DNA from: Zea mays
Lineage: Eukaryota > Streptophyta > Magnoliopsida > Poales > Poaceae
DNA length: 64,000 nucleotides
Direction: 5' to 3'
Assembly (NCBI RefSeq): GCF_902167145.1
Contig: NW_023366937.1
Location: 1 to 64,000 of the forward strand
A model generated the notes under the pieces. It did no database searches. It was not told the DNA's origin and saw only the letters and a list, made by a program, of their open reading frames with translations. The first letter of the stretch is position 1. Each line of letters opens with the position of its first letter. The position numbers and the translations under genes were made by a program. Of the stretch, positions 1-14,300 are shown piece after piece.

Positions 1-3000
1 GATAAATGGCCACACAACCCCCATTTTTTATGGAAATAGCCATGAGCGACCTTGAAAATAGCCATAAACGACTATTTTCAATAATACCGAAGGCTAACAC
101 GTACGGATTTTAGACCAAGAAATGGTCTCCACCAGATGGGGTGAGGTGTACGAGCCTCTGGTCGATGATCAATGGCCACACAACCCCCATTTTTGTCGAA
201 AATAGCCATGAATGACCATTTTCAATAATACCGAAGGCTAACACCTACGGATTTTTGACCAAGAAATGGTTTCCACCATAAATCCAAGAATGTAATCTAT
301 GGCAAGGAAACATATGTGGGGTGAGGTTTATGAGCCTCTAGTCGATGATAAATGGCCACACAACCCCCATTTTTTATGAAAATAGCCATGAGCGACCTTG
401 AAAATAGCCATGAACGACCATTTTCAATAATACCGAAGGCTAACACGTACGGATTTTAGACCAAGAAATGGTCTCCACCAGATGGGGTGAGGTGTATGAG
501 CCTCTGGTCGATGATCAATGGCCACACAACCCCCATTTTTGACGAAAATAGCCATGAATGACCATTTTCAATAATACCGAAGGCTAACACCTACGGATTT
601 TTGACCAAGAAATGGTTTCCACCAGAAATCCAAGAATCTGATCTATGGCAAGGAAACATATGTGGGGTGAGGTGTACGAGCCTCTGGTCGATGATCAATG
701 ACCACACAAATCCCATTTTGCCGAAAATAGCCATGAATGACCATTTTCAATAATACCGAAGGCTAACACGTACGAGTTTTTAACCAAGAAATGGTCTCCA
801 CCAGAAATCCAAGAATGTGATCTATGGCAAGGAAACATATGTGGGGTGAGGTGTATGAGCCTCTGGTCGATGATCAATGGCCACACAACCCCCATTTTTG
901 TCGAAAATAGCCATGAACGACCATTTTCAATAATATTAGAGGCTAAGACCTACGAATTTTTGACCAAGAAATGGTCTCCACCAGAAATCCAAGAATGTGA
1001 TCTATGGCAAGGAAACATATGTGGGGTGAGGTGTATGAGCGTCTGGTCGATGATCAATGGCCACACAACCCCCATTTTTGTCGAAAATAGCCATGAACGA
1101 CCATTTTCAATAATACTAGAGGCTAAGACCTACGGATTTTTGACCAAGAAATGGTCTCCACCAGAAATCCAAGAATGTGATCTATGGCAAGGAAACATAT
1201 GTGGAGTGAGGTGTACGATCCTCTGGTCGATGATCAATGTCCACACAACCCCCATTTTTGTCGAAAATAGCCATGAACGACCATTTTCAATAATATCGAA
1301 GGCTAACACCTACGGATTTTTGACCAAGAAATGGTCTCCACCAGAAATCCAAGAATGTGATCTATGGCAAGGAAACATATGTGGGGTGAGGTGTATGAGC
1401 CTCTGGTCGATGATCAATGGCCACACAACCCCCATTTTTGTCGAAAATAGCCATGAACGACCATTTTCAATAATACCGAAGGCTAACACCTACGGATTTT
1501 TGACCAAGAAATGGCCTCCACCAGAAATCCAAGAATGTGATCTATGGCAAGGAAACATATGTGGGGTGAGGTGTATGAGCGTCTGGTCGATGATCAATGG
1601 CCACACAACCCCCATTTTTGTCGAAAATAGCCATGAACGACCATTTTGAATAATATCGAAGGCTAACACCTACGGATTTTTGACCAAGAAATGGTCTCCA
1701 CCAGAAATCCAAGAATGTAATCTATGGCAAGGAAACATATGTGGGGTGAGGTGTATGAGCCTCTGGTCGATGATCAATTGCCACACAACCCCCATTTTGC
1801 CGAAAATAGCCATGAACGACCATTTTCAATAATACCGAAGGCTAACACGTACGAGTTTTTGACCAAGAAATGGTCTCCACCAAAAATCCAAGAATGTGAT
1901 CTATGGCAAGGAAACATATGTGGGGTGAGGTGTATGAGCCTCTGGTCGATGATAAATGGCCACACAACCCCCATTTTTTATGAAAATAGCCATGAGCGAC
2001 CTTGAAAATAGCCATGAGCGACCATTTTCAATAATACTAGAGGCTAACACCTACGGATTTTAGACCAAGAAATGGTCTCCACCAGAAATCCAAGAATGTG
2101 ATCTATGGCAAGGAAACATATGTGGGGTGAGGTGTATGAGCGTCTGGTCGATCATCAATGGCCACACAACCCCCATTTTTGTCAAAAATAGCCATGAACG
2201 ACCATTTTCAATAATACCGAAGGCTAACACCTACGGATTTTTGACCAAGAAATGGTCTCCACCAGAAATCCAAGAATGTGATCTACGGCAAGGAAACATA
2301 TGTGGGGTGAGGTGTATGAGCCTCTGGTCGACGATCAATGGCCACACAACCCCCATTTTTTATGAAAATAGCCATGAGCGACCATTTTCAATAATACTAG
2401 AGGCTAACACCTACGGATTTTAGACCAAGAAATGGTCTCCACCAGAAATCCAAGAATGTGATCTATGGCAAGGAAACATATGTGGGTGAGGTGTATGAGC
2501 GTCTGGTCGATGATCAATGGCCACACAACCCCCATTTTTGTCGAAAATAGCCATGAACGACCATTTTCAATAATACTAGAGGCTAAGACCTACGGATTTT
2601 TGACCAAGAAATGGTCTCCACCAGAAATCCAAGAATGTGATCTATGGCAAGGAAACATATGTGGAGTGAGGTGTACGATCCTCTGGTCGATGATCAATGG
2701 CCACACAACCCCCATTTTTGTCGAAAATAGCCATGAATGACAATTTTCAAAAATACCAAAGGCTAACACGTTCGGATTTTTGACCAAGAAATGGTCTCCA
2801 CCAGAAATCCAAGAATGTGATCTATGGCAAGGAAACATATGTGGGGTGAGGTGTATGAGCGTCTGGTCGATGATCAATGGCCACACAACCCCCATTTTTG
2901 TCGAAAATAGCCATGAACGACCATTTTCAATAATACCGAAGGCTAACACGTACGGATTTTAGACCAAGAAATGGTCTCCACCAGATGGGGTGAGGTGTAC

Positions 3001-3619
3001 GAGCCTCTGGTCGATGATCAATGGCCACACAACCCCCATTTTTGTCGAAAATAGCCATGAATGACCATTTTCAATAATACCGAAGGCTAACACCTACGGA
3101 TTTTTGACCAAGAAATGGTTTCCACCAGAAATCCAAGAATGTGATCTACGACAAGGAAACATATGTGGGGTGAGGTGTATGAGCCTCTGGTCGACGATCA
3201 ATGGCCACACAATCCCCATTTTGCCGAAAATAGCCATGAATGACCATTTTCAATAATACCGAAGGCTAAGACCTACGGATTTTTTACCAAGAAATGGTCT
3301 CCACCAGAAATCCAAGAATGTGATCTATGGCAAGGAAACCTATGTGGGGTGAGGTGTATGAGCCTCTGGTCGATGATCAATGGCCACACAACCCCCATTT
3401 TTGTTGAAAATAGCCATGAATGACCATTTACAATAATACCGAAGGCTAACACCTACGGATTTTTGACCAAGAAATGGTCTCCACCAGAAATCCAAGAATG
3501 TGATCTACGACAAGGAAACATATGTGGGGTGAGGTGTATGAGCCTCTGGTCGATGATCAATGGCCACACAACCCCCATTTTTGCCGAAAATAGCCTTGAG
3601 CGACCATTTTCAATAATAC
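1..3619 (+). repeat. knob180 satellite array, plus orientation
   Basis: About 20 head-to-tail monomers of roughly 180 bp, recognised as the maize knob repeat from recurring blocks such as GGCCACACAACCCCCAT, GACCAAGAAATGGTCTCC and GGAAACATATGTGGGG. Monomers differ by a few substitutions, for example CCGAAGG against CTAGAGG and TTTGTCGAAA against TTTTATGAAA. Several are shortened: near 134, 479 and 2981 a CCACCAGATGGGGTGAGG junction removes about 50 bp. Knob180 forms knob heterochromatin and, in plants carrying abnormal chromosome 10, acts as a neocentromere. Because 180 is divisible by three, long open frames run through the monomers (for example 846-1649), but these are read as by-products of the repeat and not as genes. 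Confidence 0.95.
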
Positions 3620-3950
3620 ACCTCACCCCACATATGTTTCCTTGCCATAGATCACATTCTTGGATTTCTGGTGGAGACCATTTCTTGGTCAAAAATCCGT
3701 AGGTGTTAGCCTTCGGTATTATTGAAAACGGTTGTTCATGGCTATTTTCAGCAAAAATGGGGGTTGTGTGGCCATTGATCATCGACCAGACGCTCATACA
3801 CCTCACCCCACATATGTTTCCTTGCCATAGAATGACCATTTTCAAAAATACCAAAGGCTAACACCTACGGATTTTTGACCAAGAAATGGTCTCCACCATA
3901 AATCCAAGAATGTGATCTATGGCAAGGAAACATATGTGGGGTGAGGTGTA
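3620..3950. repeat. Rearranged knob180 spacer between inverted arms
   Basis: A patch of satellite in mixed orientation. Orientation changes from plus to minus near 3619 (CAATAATA joined to CACCTCACCCC), returns to plus near 3830 (TTGCCATAG joined to AATGACCATTTT), and becomes minus again near 3950 (GGTGTA joined to TTATTTAAAAAATGG). It sits at the centre of an inverted duplication whose arms are about 2425-3619 and 3950-5144. No gene is visible. Confidence 0.85.
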
Positions 3951-6900
3951 TTATTTAAAAAATGGTCGCTCATGGCTATTTTCGGCAAAAATGGGGGTTG
4001 TGTGGCCATTGATCATCGACCAGAGGCTCATACACCTCACCCCACATATGTTTCCTTGTCGTAGATCACATTCTTGGATTTCTGGTGGAGACCATTTCTT
4101 GGTCAAAAATCCGTAGGTATTAGCCTTCGGTATTATTGTAAATGGTCATTCATGGCTATTTTCGACAAAAATGGGGGTTGTGTGGCCATTGATCATCGAC
4201 CAGAGGCTCATACACCTCACCCCACATATGTTTCCTTGCCATAGAACACATTCTTGGATTTCTGGTGGAGACCATTTCTTGGTCAAAAATCCGTAGGTCT
4301 TAGCCTTCAGTATTATTGAAAATGGTCATTCATGGCTATTTTCGGCAAAATGGGGGTTGTGTGGCCATTGATCGTCGACCAGAGGCTCATACACCTCACC
4401 CCACATATGTTTCCTTGTCGTAGATCACATTCTTGGATTTCTGGTGGAAACCATTTCTTGGTCAAAAATCCGTAGGTGTTAGCCTTCGGTATTATTGAAA
4501 ATGGTCATTCATGGCTATTTTCGACAAAAATGGGGGTTGTGTGGCCATTGATCATCGACCAGAGGCTCGTACACCTCACCCCATCTGGTGGAGACCATTT
4601 CTTGGTCTAAAATCCGTATGTGTTGGCCTTCGGTATTATTGAAAATGGTCGTTCATGGCTATTTTCGACAAAAATGGGGGTTGTGTGGCCATTGATCATC
4701 GACCAGACGCTCATACACCTCACCCCACATATGTTTCCTTGCCATAGATCACATTCTTGGATTTCTGGTGGAGACCATTTCTTGGTCAAAAATCCGAACG
4801 TGTTAGCCTTCGGTATTTTTGAAAATGGTCATTCATGGCTATTTTCGACAAAAATGGGGGTTGTGTGGCCATTGATCATCGACCAGAGGATCGTACACCT
4901 CACTCCACATATGTTTCCTTGCCATAGATCACATTCTTGGATTTCTGGTGGAGACCATTTCTTGGTCAAAAATCCGTAGGTCTTAGCCTCTAGTATTATT
5001 GAAAATGGTCGTTCATGGCTATTTTCGACAAAAATGGGGGTTGTGTGGCCATTGATCATCGACCAGAGGCTCATACACCTCACCCCACATATGTTTCCTT
5101 GCCATAGATCACATTCTTGGATTTCTGGTGGAGACCATTTCTTGGTCAAAAATCCGTAGGTGTTAGCCTTCAGTGTCATTGAAAATGGTCGTTTATGGCT
5201 ATTTTCGACAAAAATGGGGGTTGTGTGGCCATTGATCATCGACCAGAGGCTCATACACCTCTGGTGGAGACCAATTCTTGGTCAAAAATCTGTAGGTGTT
5301 AGCCTTCGGTATTATTGAAAATGGTCGTTTATGGCTATTTTCATAAAAAATGGGGGTTGTGTGGCCATTTATCATCGACTAGAGGCTCGTACACCTCACC
5401 CCACATATGTTTCCTTGCCATAGATCACATTCTTGGATTTCTGGTGGAGACCATTTCTTGGTTAAAAACTCGTACGTGTTAGCCTTCGGTATTATTGAAA
5501 ATGGTCGCTCATGGCTATTTTCATAAAAAATGGGGGTTGTGTGGCCATTGATCATCGACCAGACGCTCATACACCTCACCCCACATATGTTTCCTTGCCA
5601 TAGATCACATTCTTGGATTTCTGGTGGAGACCATTTCTTGGTCAAAAATCCGTAGGTGTTAGCCTTCGGTATTATTGTAATTGGTCATTCATGGCTATTT
5701 TCGACAAAAATGGGGGTTGTGTGGCCATTGATCATCGACCAGAGGCTCATACACCTCACCCCACATATGTTTCCTTGCCATAGATCACATTCTTGGATTT
5801 CTGGTGGAGACCATTTCTTGGTCAAAAATCCGTAGGTCATAGCCTCTAGTATTATTAAAAATGGTCGCTCATGGCTATTTTCAAGGTCGCTCATGGCTAT
5901 TTTCATAAAAAAATGGGGGTTGTGTGGCCATTGATCATCGACCATAGGCTCATACACCTCACCCCACATATGTTTCCTTGCCATAGATCACATTCTTGGA
6001 TTTCTGGTGGAGACCATTTCTTGGTCAAAAATCCGTAGGTGTTAGCCTCTAGTATTATTGAAAATGGTCGTTCATGGCTATTTTCGGCAAAATGGGGGTT
6101 GTGTGGCCATTGATCATCGACCAGACACTCATACACCTCACCCCACATATGTTTCCTTGCCATAGATCACATTCTTGGATTTCTGGTGGAGACCATTTCT
6201 TGGTCAAAAATCCGTACGTGTTAGCCTTTGGTATTTTTGAAAATGGTCATTCATGGCTATTTTCGACAAAAATGGGGGTTGTGTGTCCATTGATCATCGA
6301 CTAGAGGCTCATACACCTCACCCCACATATGTTTCTTTGCCATAGATCACATTCTTGGATTTCTGGTGGAGACCATTTCTTGGTCAAAAATCCGTAGGTC
6401 TTAGCCTCTAGTATTATTGAAAATGGTCGTTCATGGCTATTTTCGACAAAAATGGGGGTTGTGTGGCCAATGATCATCGACTAGAGGCTCATAAACCTCA
6501 CCCCACATATGTTTCCTTGCCATAGATTACATTCTTGGATTTCTGGTGGAGACCATTTCTTGGTCAAAAATCCGTAGGTGTTAGCCTTCGGTATTATTGA
6601 AAATGGTCGTTCATGGCTATTTTCGACACCCACATATGTTTCCTTGCCATAGATCACATTCTTGGATTTCTGGTGGAGACCATTTCTTGGTCTAAAATCC
6701 GTAGGTGTTAGCCTCTAGTATTATTGAAAATGGTCGCTCATGGCTATTTTCAAGGTCGCTCATGGCTATTTTCATAAAAAATGGGGGTTGTGTGGCCATT
6801 TATCATCGACTAGAGGCTCATAAACCTCACCCCACATATGTTTCCTTGCCATAGATCACATTCTTGGATTTCTGGTGGAGACCATTTCTTGGTCAAAAAC

Positions 6901-8322
6901 TCGTAGGTGTTAGCCTTCGATATTATTGAAAATGGTCGTTCATGGCTATTTTCGACAAAAATGGGGGTTGTGGAGACCATTTCTTGGTCAAAAAATCCGT
7001 AGGTGTTAGCCTTCGATATTATTGAAAATGGTCGTTCATGGCTATTTTCGACAAAAATGGGGGTTGTGTGGCCATTGATCATCGACCAGACGCTCATACA
7101 CCTCACCCCACATATGTTTCCTTGCCATAGATCACATTCTTGGATTTCTGGTGGAGACCATTTCTTGGTCAAAAATCCGTAGGTGTTAGCCTTCGGTATT
7201 ATTGTAAATGGTCATTCATGGCTATTTTCGACAAAAATGGGGGTTGTGTGGCCATTGATCATCGACAAGAGGCTCATACACCTCACCCCACATATGTTTC
7301 CTTGCCATAGATCACATTCTTGGATTTCTGGTGGAGACCATTTCTTGGTCAAAAATCCGTAGGTCTTAGCCTTCGGTATTATTGAAAATGGTCATTCATG
7401 GCTATTTTCGGCAAAATGGGGGTTGTGTGGCCATTGATCGTCGACCAGAGGCTCATACACCTCACCCCACATATGTTTCCTTGTCGTAGATCACATTCTT
7501 GGATTTCTGGTGGAGACCATTTCTTGGTCAAAAACTCGTACGTGTTAGCCTTCGGTATTATTGAAAATGGTCATTCATGGCTATTTTCGGCAAAATGGGG
7601 GTTGTGTGGCCATTGATCATCGACCAGAGGCTCGTACACCTCACCCCACATATGTTTCCTTGCCATAGATCACATTCTTGGATTTCTGGTGGAGACCATT
7701 TCTTGGTCAAAAATCCGTAGGTGTTAGCCTTCGGTATTATTGAAAATGGTCGTTCATGGCTATTTTCGACAAAAATGGGGGTTGTGTGGCCATTGATCAT
7801 CGACCAGACGCTCATACACCTCACCCCACATATGTTTCCTTGCCATAGATCACATTCTTGGATTTCTGGTGGAGACCATTTCTTGGTCAAAATTCCGTAC
7901 GTGTTAGCCTTTGGTATTTTTGAAAATGGTCGTTCATGGCTATTTTCGACAAAAATGGGGGTTGTGTGGCCATTGATCATCGACCAGAGGCTCATACACC
8001 TCACCCCACATATGTTTCCTTGCCATAGATCACATTCTTGGATTTCTGGTGGAGACCATTTCTTGGGCAAAAATCCGTACGTGTTAGCCTTCGGTATTAT
8101 TGAAAATGGTCATTCATGGCTATTTTCGACAAAAATGGGGGTTGTGTGGCCATTGATCATCGACCAGAGGCTCATACACCTCACCCCACATATGTTTCCT
8201 TGCCATAGATTACATTCTTGGATTTCTGGTGGAAACCATTTCTTGGTTAAAAACTCGTATGTGTTAGCCTTCGGTATTATTGAAAATGGTCATTCATGGC
8301 TATTTTCGACAAAAATGGGGGT
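3951..8322 (-). repeat. knob180 satellite array, minus orientation
   Basis: Continuous knob180 monomers on the minus strand (recurring TGGCTATTTTCGACAAAAAT and CACCCCACATATGTTTCC on the plus strand). The part from 3950 to about 5144 is the reverse complement of about 2425-3619. The part from about 5255 to 6280 is the reverse complement of about 8480-9504. Contains shortened monomers at about 4588, 5262, 6625 and 6965, and monomers with an internal 22-bp duplication near 5885 and 6750. Confidence 0.94.
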
Positions 8323-11300
8323 GGTCGATGATCAATGGCTAACACATAATACCGAAGGCTAACACGTACGGATTTTAGACCAAGAAATGGTCTCCACCAG
8401 AAATCCAAGAATGTGATCTATGGCAAGGAAACATATGTGGAGTGAGGTGTACGATCCTCTGGTCGATGATCAATGGCCACAACCCCCATTTTTGTCGAAA
8501 ATAGCCATGAATGACCATTTTCAAAAATTCGGAAGGCTAACACCTACAGATTTTTGACCAAGAAATGGTCTCCACCAGAAATCCAAGAATGTGATCTATG
8601 GCAAGGAAACATATGTGGGGTGAGGTGTATGAGCGTCTGGTCGATGATCAATGGCCACACAACCCCCATTTTGCCGAAAATAGCCATGAACGACCATTTT
8701 CAATAATACTAGAGGTAACACCTACAGATTTTTGACCAAGAAATGGTCTCCACCAGAAATCCAAGAATGTGATCTATGGCAAGGAAACATATGTGGGGTA
8801 AGGTGTATGAGCCTATGGTCGATGATCAATGGCCACACAACCCCCATTTTTTATGAAAATAGCCATGAGCGACCTTGAAAATAGCCATGAGCGACCATTT
8901 TCAATAATACTAGAGGCTAAGACCTACGGATTTTTGACCAAGAAATGGTCTCCACCAGAAATCCAAGAATGTGATCTATGGCAAGGAAACATATGTGGGG
9001 TGAGGTGTATGAGCCTCTGGTCGATGATCAATGGCCACACAACCCCCATTTTTGTCGAAAATAGCCATGAATGACCATTTACAATAATACCGAAGGCTAA
9101 CACCTACGGATTTTTGACCAAGAAATGGTCTCCACTAGAAATCCAAGAATCTGATCTATGGCAAGGAAACATATGTGGGGTGAGGTGTATGAGCGTCTGG
9201 TCGATGATCAATGGCCACACAACCCCCATTTTTTATGAAAATAGCCATGAGCGACCATTTTCAATAATACCGAAGGCTAACACGTACGAGTTTTTAACCA
9301 AGAAATGGTCTCCACCAGAAATCCAAGAATGTGATCTATGGCAAGGAAACATATGTGGGGTGAGGTCTACGAGCCTCTAGTCGATGATAAATGGCCACAC
9401 AACCCCCATTTTTTATGAAAATAGCCATGAACGACCATTTTCAATAATACCGAAGGCTAACACCTACAGATTTTTGACCAAGAATTGGTCTCCACTAGAG
9501 GTGTATGAGCCTCTGGTCGATGATCAATGGCCACACAACCCCCATTTTTTATGAAAATAGCCATGAGCGACCATTTTCAATAATACTAGAGGCTAAGACC
9601 TACGGATTTTTGACCAAGAAATGGTCTCCACCAGAAATCCAAGAATGTGATCTATGGCAAGGAAACATATGTGGGGTGAGGTGTATGAGCCTCTGGTCGA
9701 CGATCAATGGCCACACAACCCCCATTTTTGTCGAAAATAGCCATGAACGACCATTTTCAATAATATCGAAGGCTAACACCTACGGATTTTTGACCAAGAA
9801 ATGGTCTCCACCAGAAATCCAAGAATGTGATCTATGGCAAGGAAACAAATGTGGGGTGAGGTGTATGAGCCTCTGGTCGATGATAAATGGCCACACAACC
9901 CCCATTTTGCCGAAAATAGCCATGAATGACCATTTTCAATAATACCGAAGGCTAACACCTACGAGTTTTTAACCAAGAAATGGTCTCCACCAAAAATCCA
10001 AGAATGTGATCTATGGCAAGGAAACATATGTGGGGTGAGGTGTATGAGCCTCTGGTCGATGATCAATGGCCACACAACCCCCATTTTTGTCGAAAATAGC
10101 CATGAACGACCATTTTCAATAATACCGAAGGCTAACACCTACGGATTTTTGACCAAGAAATGGTCTCCACCAGAAATCCAAGAATGTGATCTATGGCAAG
10201 GAAACATATGTGGGGTGAGGTGTATGAGCCTCTGGTCGATGATCAATGGCCACACAACCCCCATTTTTGTCGAAAATAGCCATGAACGACCATTTTCAAT
10301 AATACTAGAGGCTAAGACCTACGGATTTTTGCCCAAGAAATGGTCTCCACCAGAAATCCAAGAATGTGATCTATGGCAAGGAAACATATGTGGGGTGAGG
10401 TATACGAGCATCTGGTCGATGATCAATGGCCACACAACCCCCATTTTTGTCGAAAATAGCCATGAACGACCATTTTCAATAATACCGAAGGCTAACACCT
10501 ACAGATTTTTGACCAAGAATTGGTCTCCACCAGAGGTGTATGAGCCTCTGGTCGACGATCAATGGCCACACAACCCCCATTTTGCCGAAAATAGCCATGA
10601 ACGACCATTTTCAATAATATCGAAGGCTAACACCTACGGATTTTTGACCAAGAAATGGTCTCCACCATAAATCCAAGAATGTGATCTATGGCAAGGAAAC
10701 ATATGTGGGGTGAGATTTATGAGCCTCTAGTCGATGATAAATGGCCACACAACCCCCATTTTTTTATGAAAATAGCCATGAGTGACCATTTTCAATAATA
10801 TTAGAGGCTAAGACCTACGGATTTTTGACCAAGAAATGGTCTCCACCAGAAATCCAAGAATGTGATCTATGGCAAGGAAACATATGTGGGGTGAGGTGTA
10901 TGAGCCTCTGGTCGATGATCAATGGCCACACAACCCCCATTCATGTCGAAAATAGCCATAAACGACCATTTTCAATAATACCGAAGGCTAACACCTACGG
11001 ATTTTTGACCAAGAAATGGTCTCCACCAGAAATCCAAGAATGTGATCTATGGCAAGGAAACATATGTGGGGTGAGGTTTATGAGCCTCTAGTCGATGATA
11101 AATGGCCACACAACCCCCATTTTTTATGAAAATAGCCATGAGCGACCTTGAAAATAGCCATGAGCGACCATTTTCAATAATACTAGAGGCTAACACCTAA
11201 GGATTTTTGACCAAGAAATGGTCTCCACCAGAAATCCAAGAATGTGATCTATGGCAAGGAAACATATGTGGGGTGAGCTGTACGAGCCTCTGGTCGATGA

Positions 11301-14300
11301 TCAATGGCCACACAACCCCCATTTTTGTCGAAAATAGCCATGAACGACCATTTTCAATAATACCGAAGGCTAACACGTACGAGTTTTTGACCAAGAAATG
11401 GTCTCCACCAGAAATCCAAGAATGTGATCTATGGCAAGGAAACATATGTGGGGTGAGGTTTATGAGCCTCTAGTCGATGATAAATGGCCACACAACCCCC
11501 ATTTTTTTATGAAAATAGCCATGAGCGACCTTGAAAATAGCCATGAGCGACCATTTTCAATAATACTAGAGGCTAACACCTACGGATTTTAGACCAAGAA
11601 ATGGTCTCCACCAGAAATCCAAGAATGTGATCTATGGCAAGGAAACATATGTGGGTGTCGAAAATAGCCATGAACGACCATTTTCAATAATACCGAAGGC
11701 TAACACCTACGGATTTTTGACCAAGAAATGGTCTCCACTAGAAATCCAAGAATGTAATCTATGGCAAGGAAACATATGTGGGGTGAGGTTTATGAGCCTC
11801 TAGTCGATGATAAATGGCCACACAACCCCCATTTTTTATGAAAATAGCCATGAGCGACCATTTTCAATAATACTAGAGGCTAAGACCTACGGATTTTTGA
11901 CCAAGAAATGGTCTCCACCAGAAATCCAAGAATGTGATCTATGGCAAGGAAACATATGTGGGGTGAGGTGTATGAGCCTCTGGTCGACGATCAATGGCCA
12001 CACAACCCCCATTTTTGTCGAAAATAGCCATGAACGACCATTTTCAATAATATCGAAGGCTAACACCTACGGATTTTTGACCAAGAAATGGTCTCCACCA
12101 GAAATCCAAGAATGTGATCTACGACAAGGAAACATATGTGGGGTGAGGTGTATGAGCCTCTGGTCGACGATCAATGGCCACACAACCCCCATTTTGCCGA
12201 AAATAGCCATGAACGACCATTTTCAATAATACCGAAGGCTAACACGTACGAGTTTTTAACCAAGAAATGGTCTCCACCAGAAATCCAAGAATGTAATCTA
12301 TGGCAAGGAAACATATGTGGGGTGAGGTGTATGAGCCTCTGGTCGACGATCAATGGCCACACAGCCCCCATTTTTGTCAAAAATAGCCATGAACGACCAT
12401 TTTCAATAATATCGAAGGCTAACACCTACGGATTTTTGACCAAGAAATGGTCTCCACCAGAAATCCAAGAATGTGATCTACGACAAGGAAACATATGTGG
12501 GGTGAGGTGTATGAGCGTCTGGTCGATGATCAATGGCCACACAACCCCCATTTTTGTCGAAAATAGCCATGAACGACCATTTTCAATAATACCGAAGGCT
12601 AACACCTACGGATTTTTGACCAAGAAATGGTCTCCACCAGAAATCCAAGAATGTAATCTATGGCAAGGAAACATATGTGGGGTGAGGTGTATGAGCCTCT
12701 GGTCGACGATCAATGGCCACACAACCCCCATTTTTGTCGAAAATAGCCATGAACGACCATTTTCAATAATATCGAAGGCTAACACCTACGGATTTTTGAC
12801 CAAGAAATGGTCTCCACCAGAAATCCAAGAATGTGATCTACGACAAGGAAACATATGTGGGGTGAGGTGTATGAGCCTCTGGTCGACGATCAATGGCCAC
12901 ACAACCCCCATTTTGCCGAAAATAGCCATGAACGACCATTTTCAATAATACCGAAGGCTAACACGTACGAGTTTTTAACCAAGAAATGGTCTCCACCAGA
13001 AATCCAAGAATGTAATCTATGGCAAGGAAACATATGTGGGGTGAGGTGTATGAGCCTCTGGTCGACGATCAATGGCCACACAGCCCCCATTTTTGTCAAA
13101 AATAGCCATGAACGACCATTTTCAATAATATCGAAGGCTAACACCTACGGATTTTTGACCAAGAAATGGTCTCCACCAGAAATCCAAGAATGTGATCTAC
13201 GACAAGGAAACATATGTGGGGTGAGGTGTATGAGCGTCTGGTCGATGATCAATGGCCACACAACCCCCATTTTTGTCGAAAATAGCCATGAACGACCATT
13301 TTCAATAATACCGAAGGCTAACACCTACGGATTTTTGACCAAGAAATGGTCTCCACCAGAAATCCAAGAATGTAATCTATGGCAAGGAAACATATGTGGG
13401 GTGAGGTGTATGAGCCTCTGGTCGACGATCAATGGCCACACAACCCCCATTTTGCCGAAAATTGCCATGAGCGACCATTTTCAATAATATTAGAGGCTAA
13501 GACCTACGGATTTTTGACCAAGAAATGGTCTCCACCAGAAATCCAAGAATGTGATCTATGGCAAGGAAACATATGTAGGGTGAGGTGTATGAGCCTCTGG
13601 TCGACGATCAATGGCCACACAACCCCCATTTTTTATGAAAATAGCCATAAGCGACCTTGAAAATAGCCATGAGCGACCATTTTCAATAATACTAGAGGCT
13701 AAAACCTACGAATTTTTGACCAAGAAATGTTCTCCACCAGAAATCCAAGAATGTGATCTATGGCAAGGAAACATATGTGGGGTGAGGTGTATGAGCCTCT
13801 GATCGATGATCAATGGCCACACAACCCCCATTTTTGTCGAAAATAGCCATGAACGACCATTTTCAATAATACCGAAGGCTAACACCTACGGATTTTTGAC
13901 CAAGAAATGGTCTCCACCAGAAATCCAAGAATGTGATCTATGGCAAGGAAACATATGTGGGGTGAGGTGTATGAGCCTCTGGTCGATGATCAATGGCCAC
14001 ACATCCCCCATTTTTGTCGAAAATAGCCATGAACGACCATTTTCAATAATATCGAAGGCTAACACCTACGGAATTTTGACCAAGAAATGGTCTCCACAAG
14101 AAATCCAAGAATGTGATCTATGGCAAGGAAACATATGTGGGGTGAGGTGTATGAGCCTCTGGTCGACGATCAATGGCCACACAACCCCCATTTTTTATGA
14201 AAATAGCCATGAGCGACCATTTTCAATAATACTAGAGGCTAACACCTACGGATTTTAGACCAAGAAATGGTCTCCACCAGAAATCCAAGAATGTGATCTA

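Noticed and set aside
846..1649. Long open frame (267 codons) and many similar frames across knob180
   Set aside because: The 180-bp monomer is divisible by three and lacks stops in some frames on both strands, so long frames appear wherever monomers stay intact. The predicted peptides are only the repeat translated, with no known domain, and break at every monomer variant.
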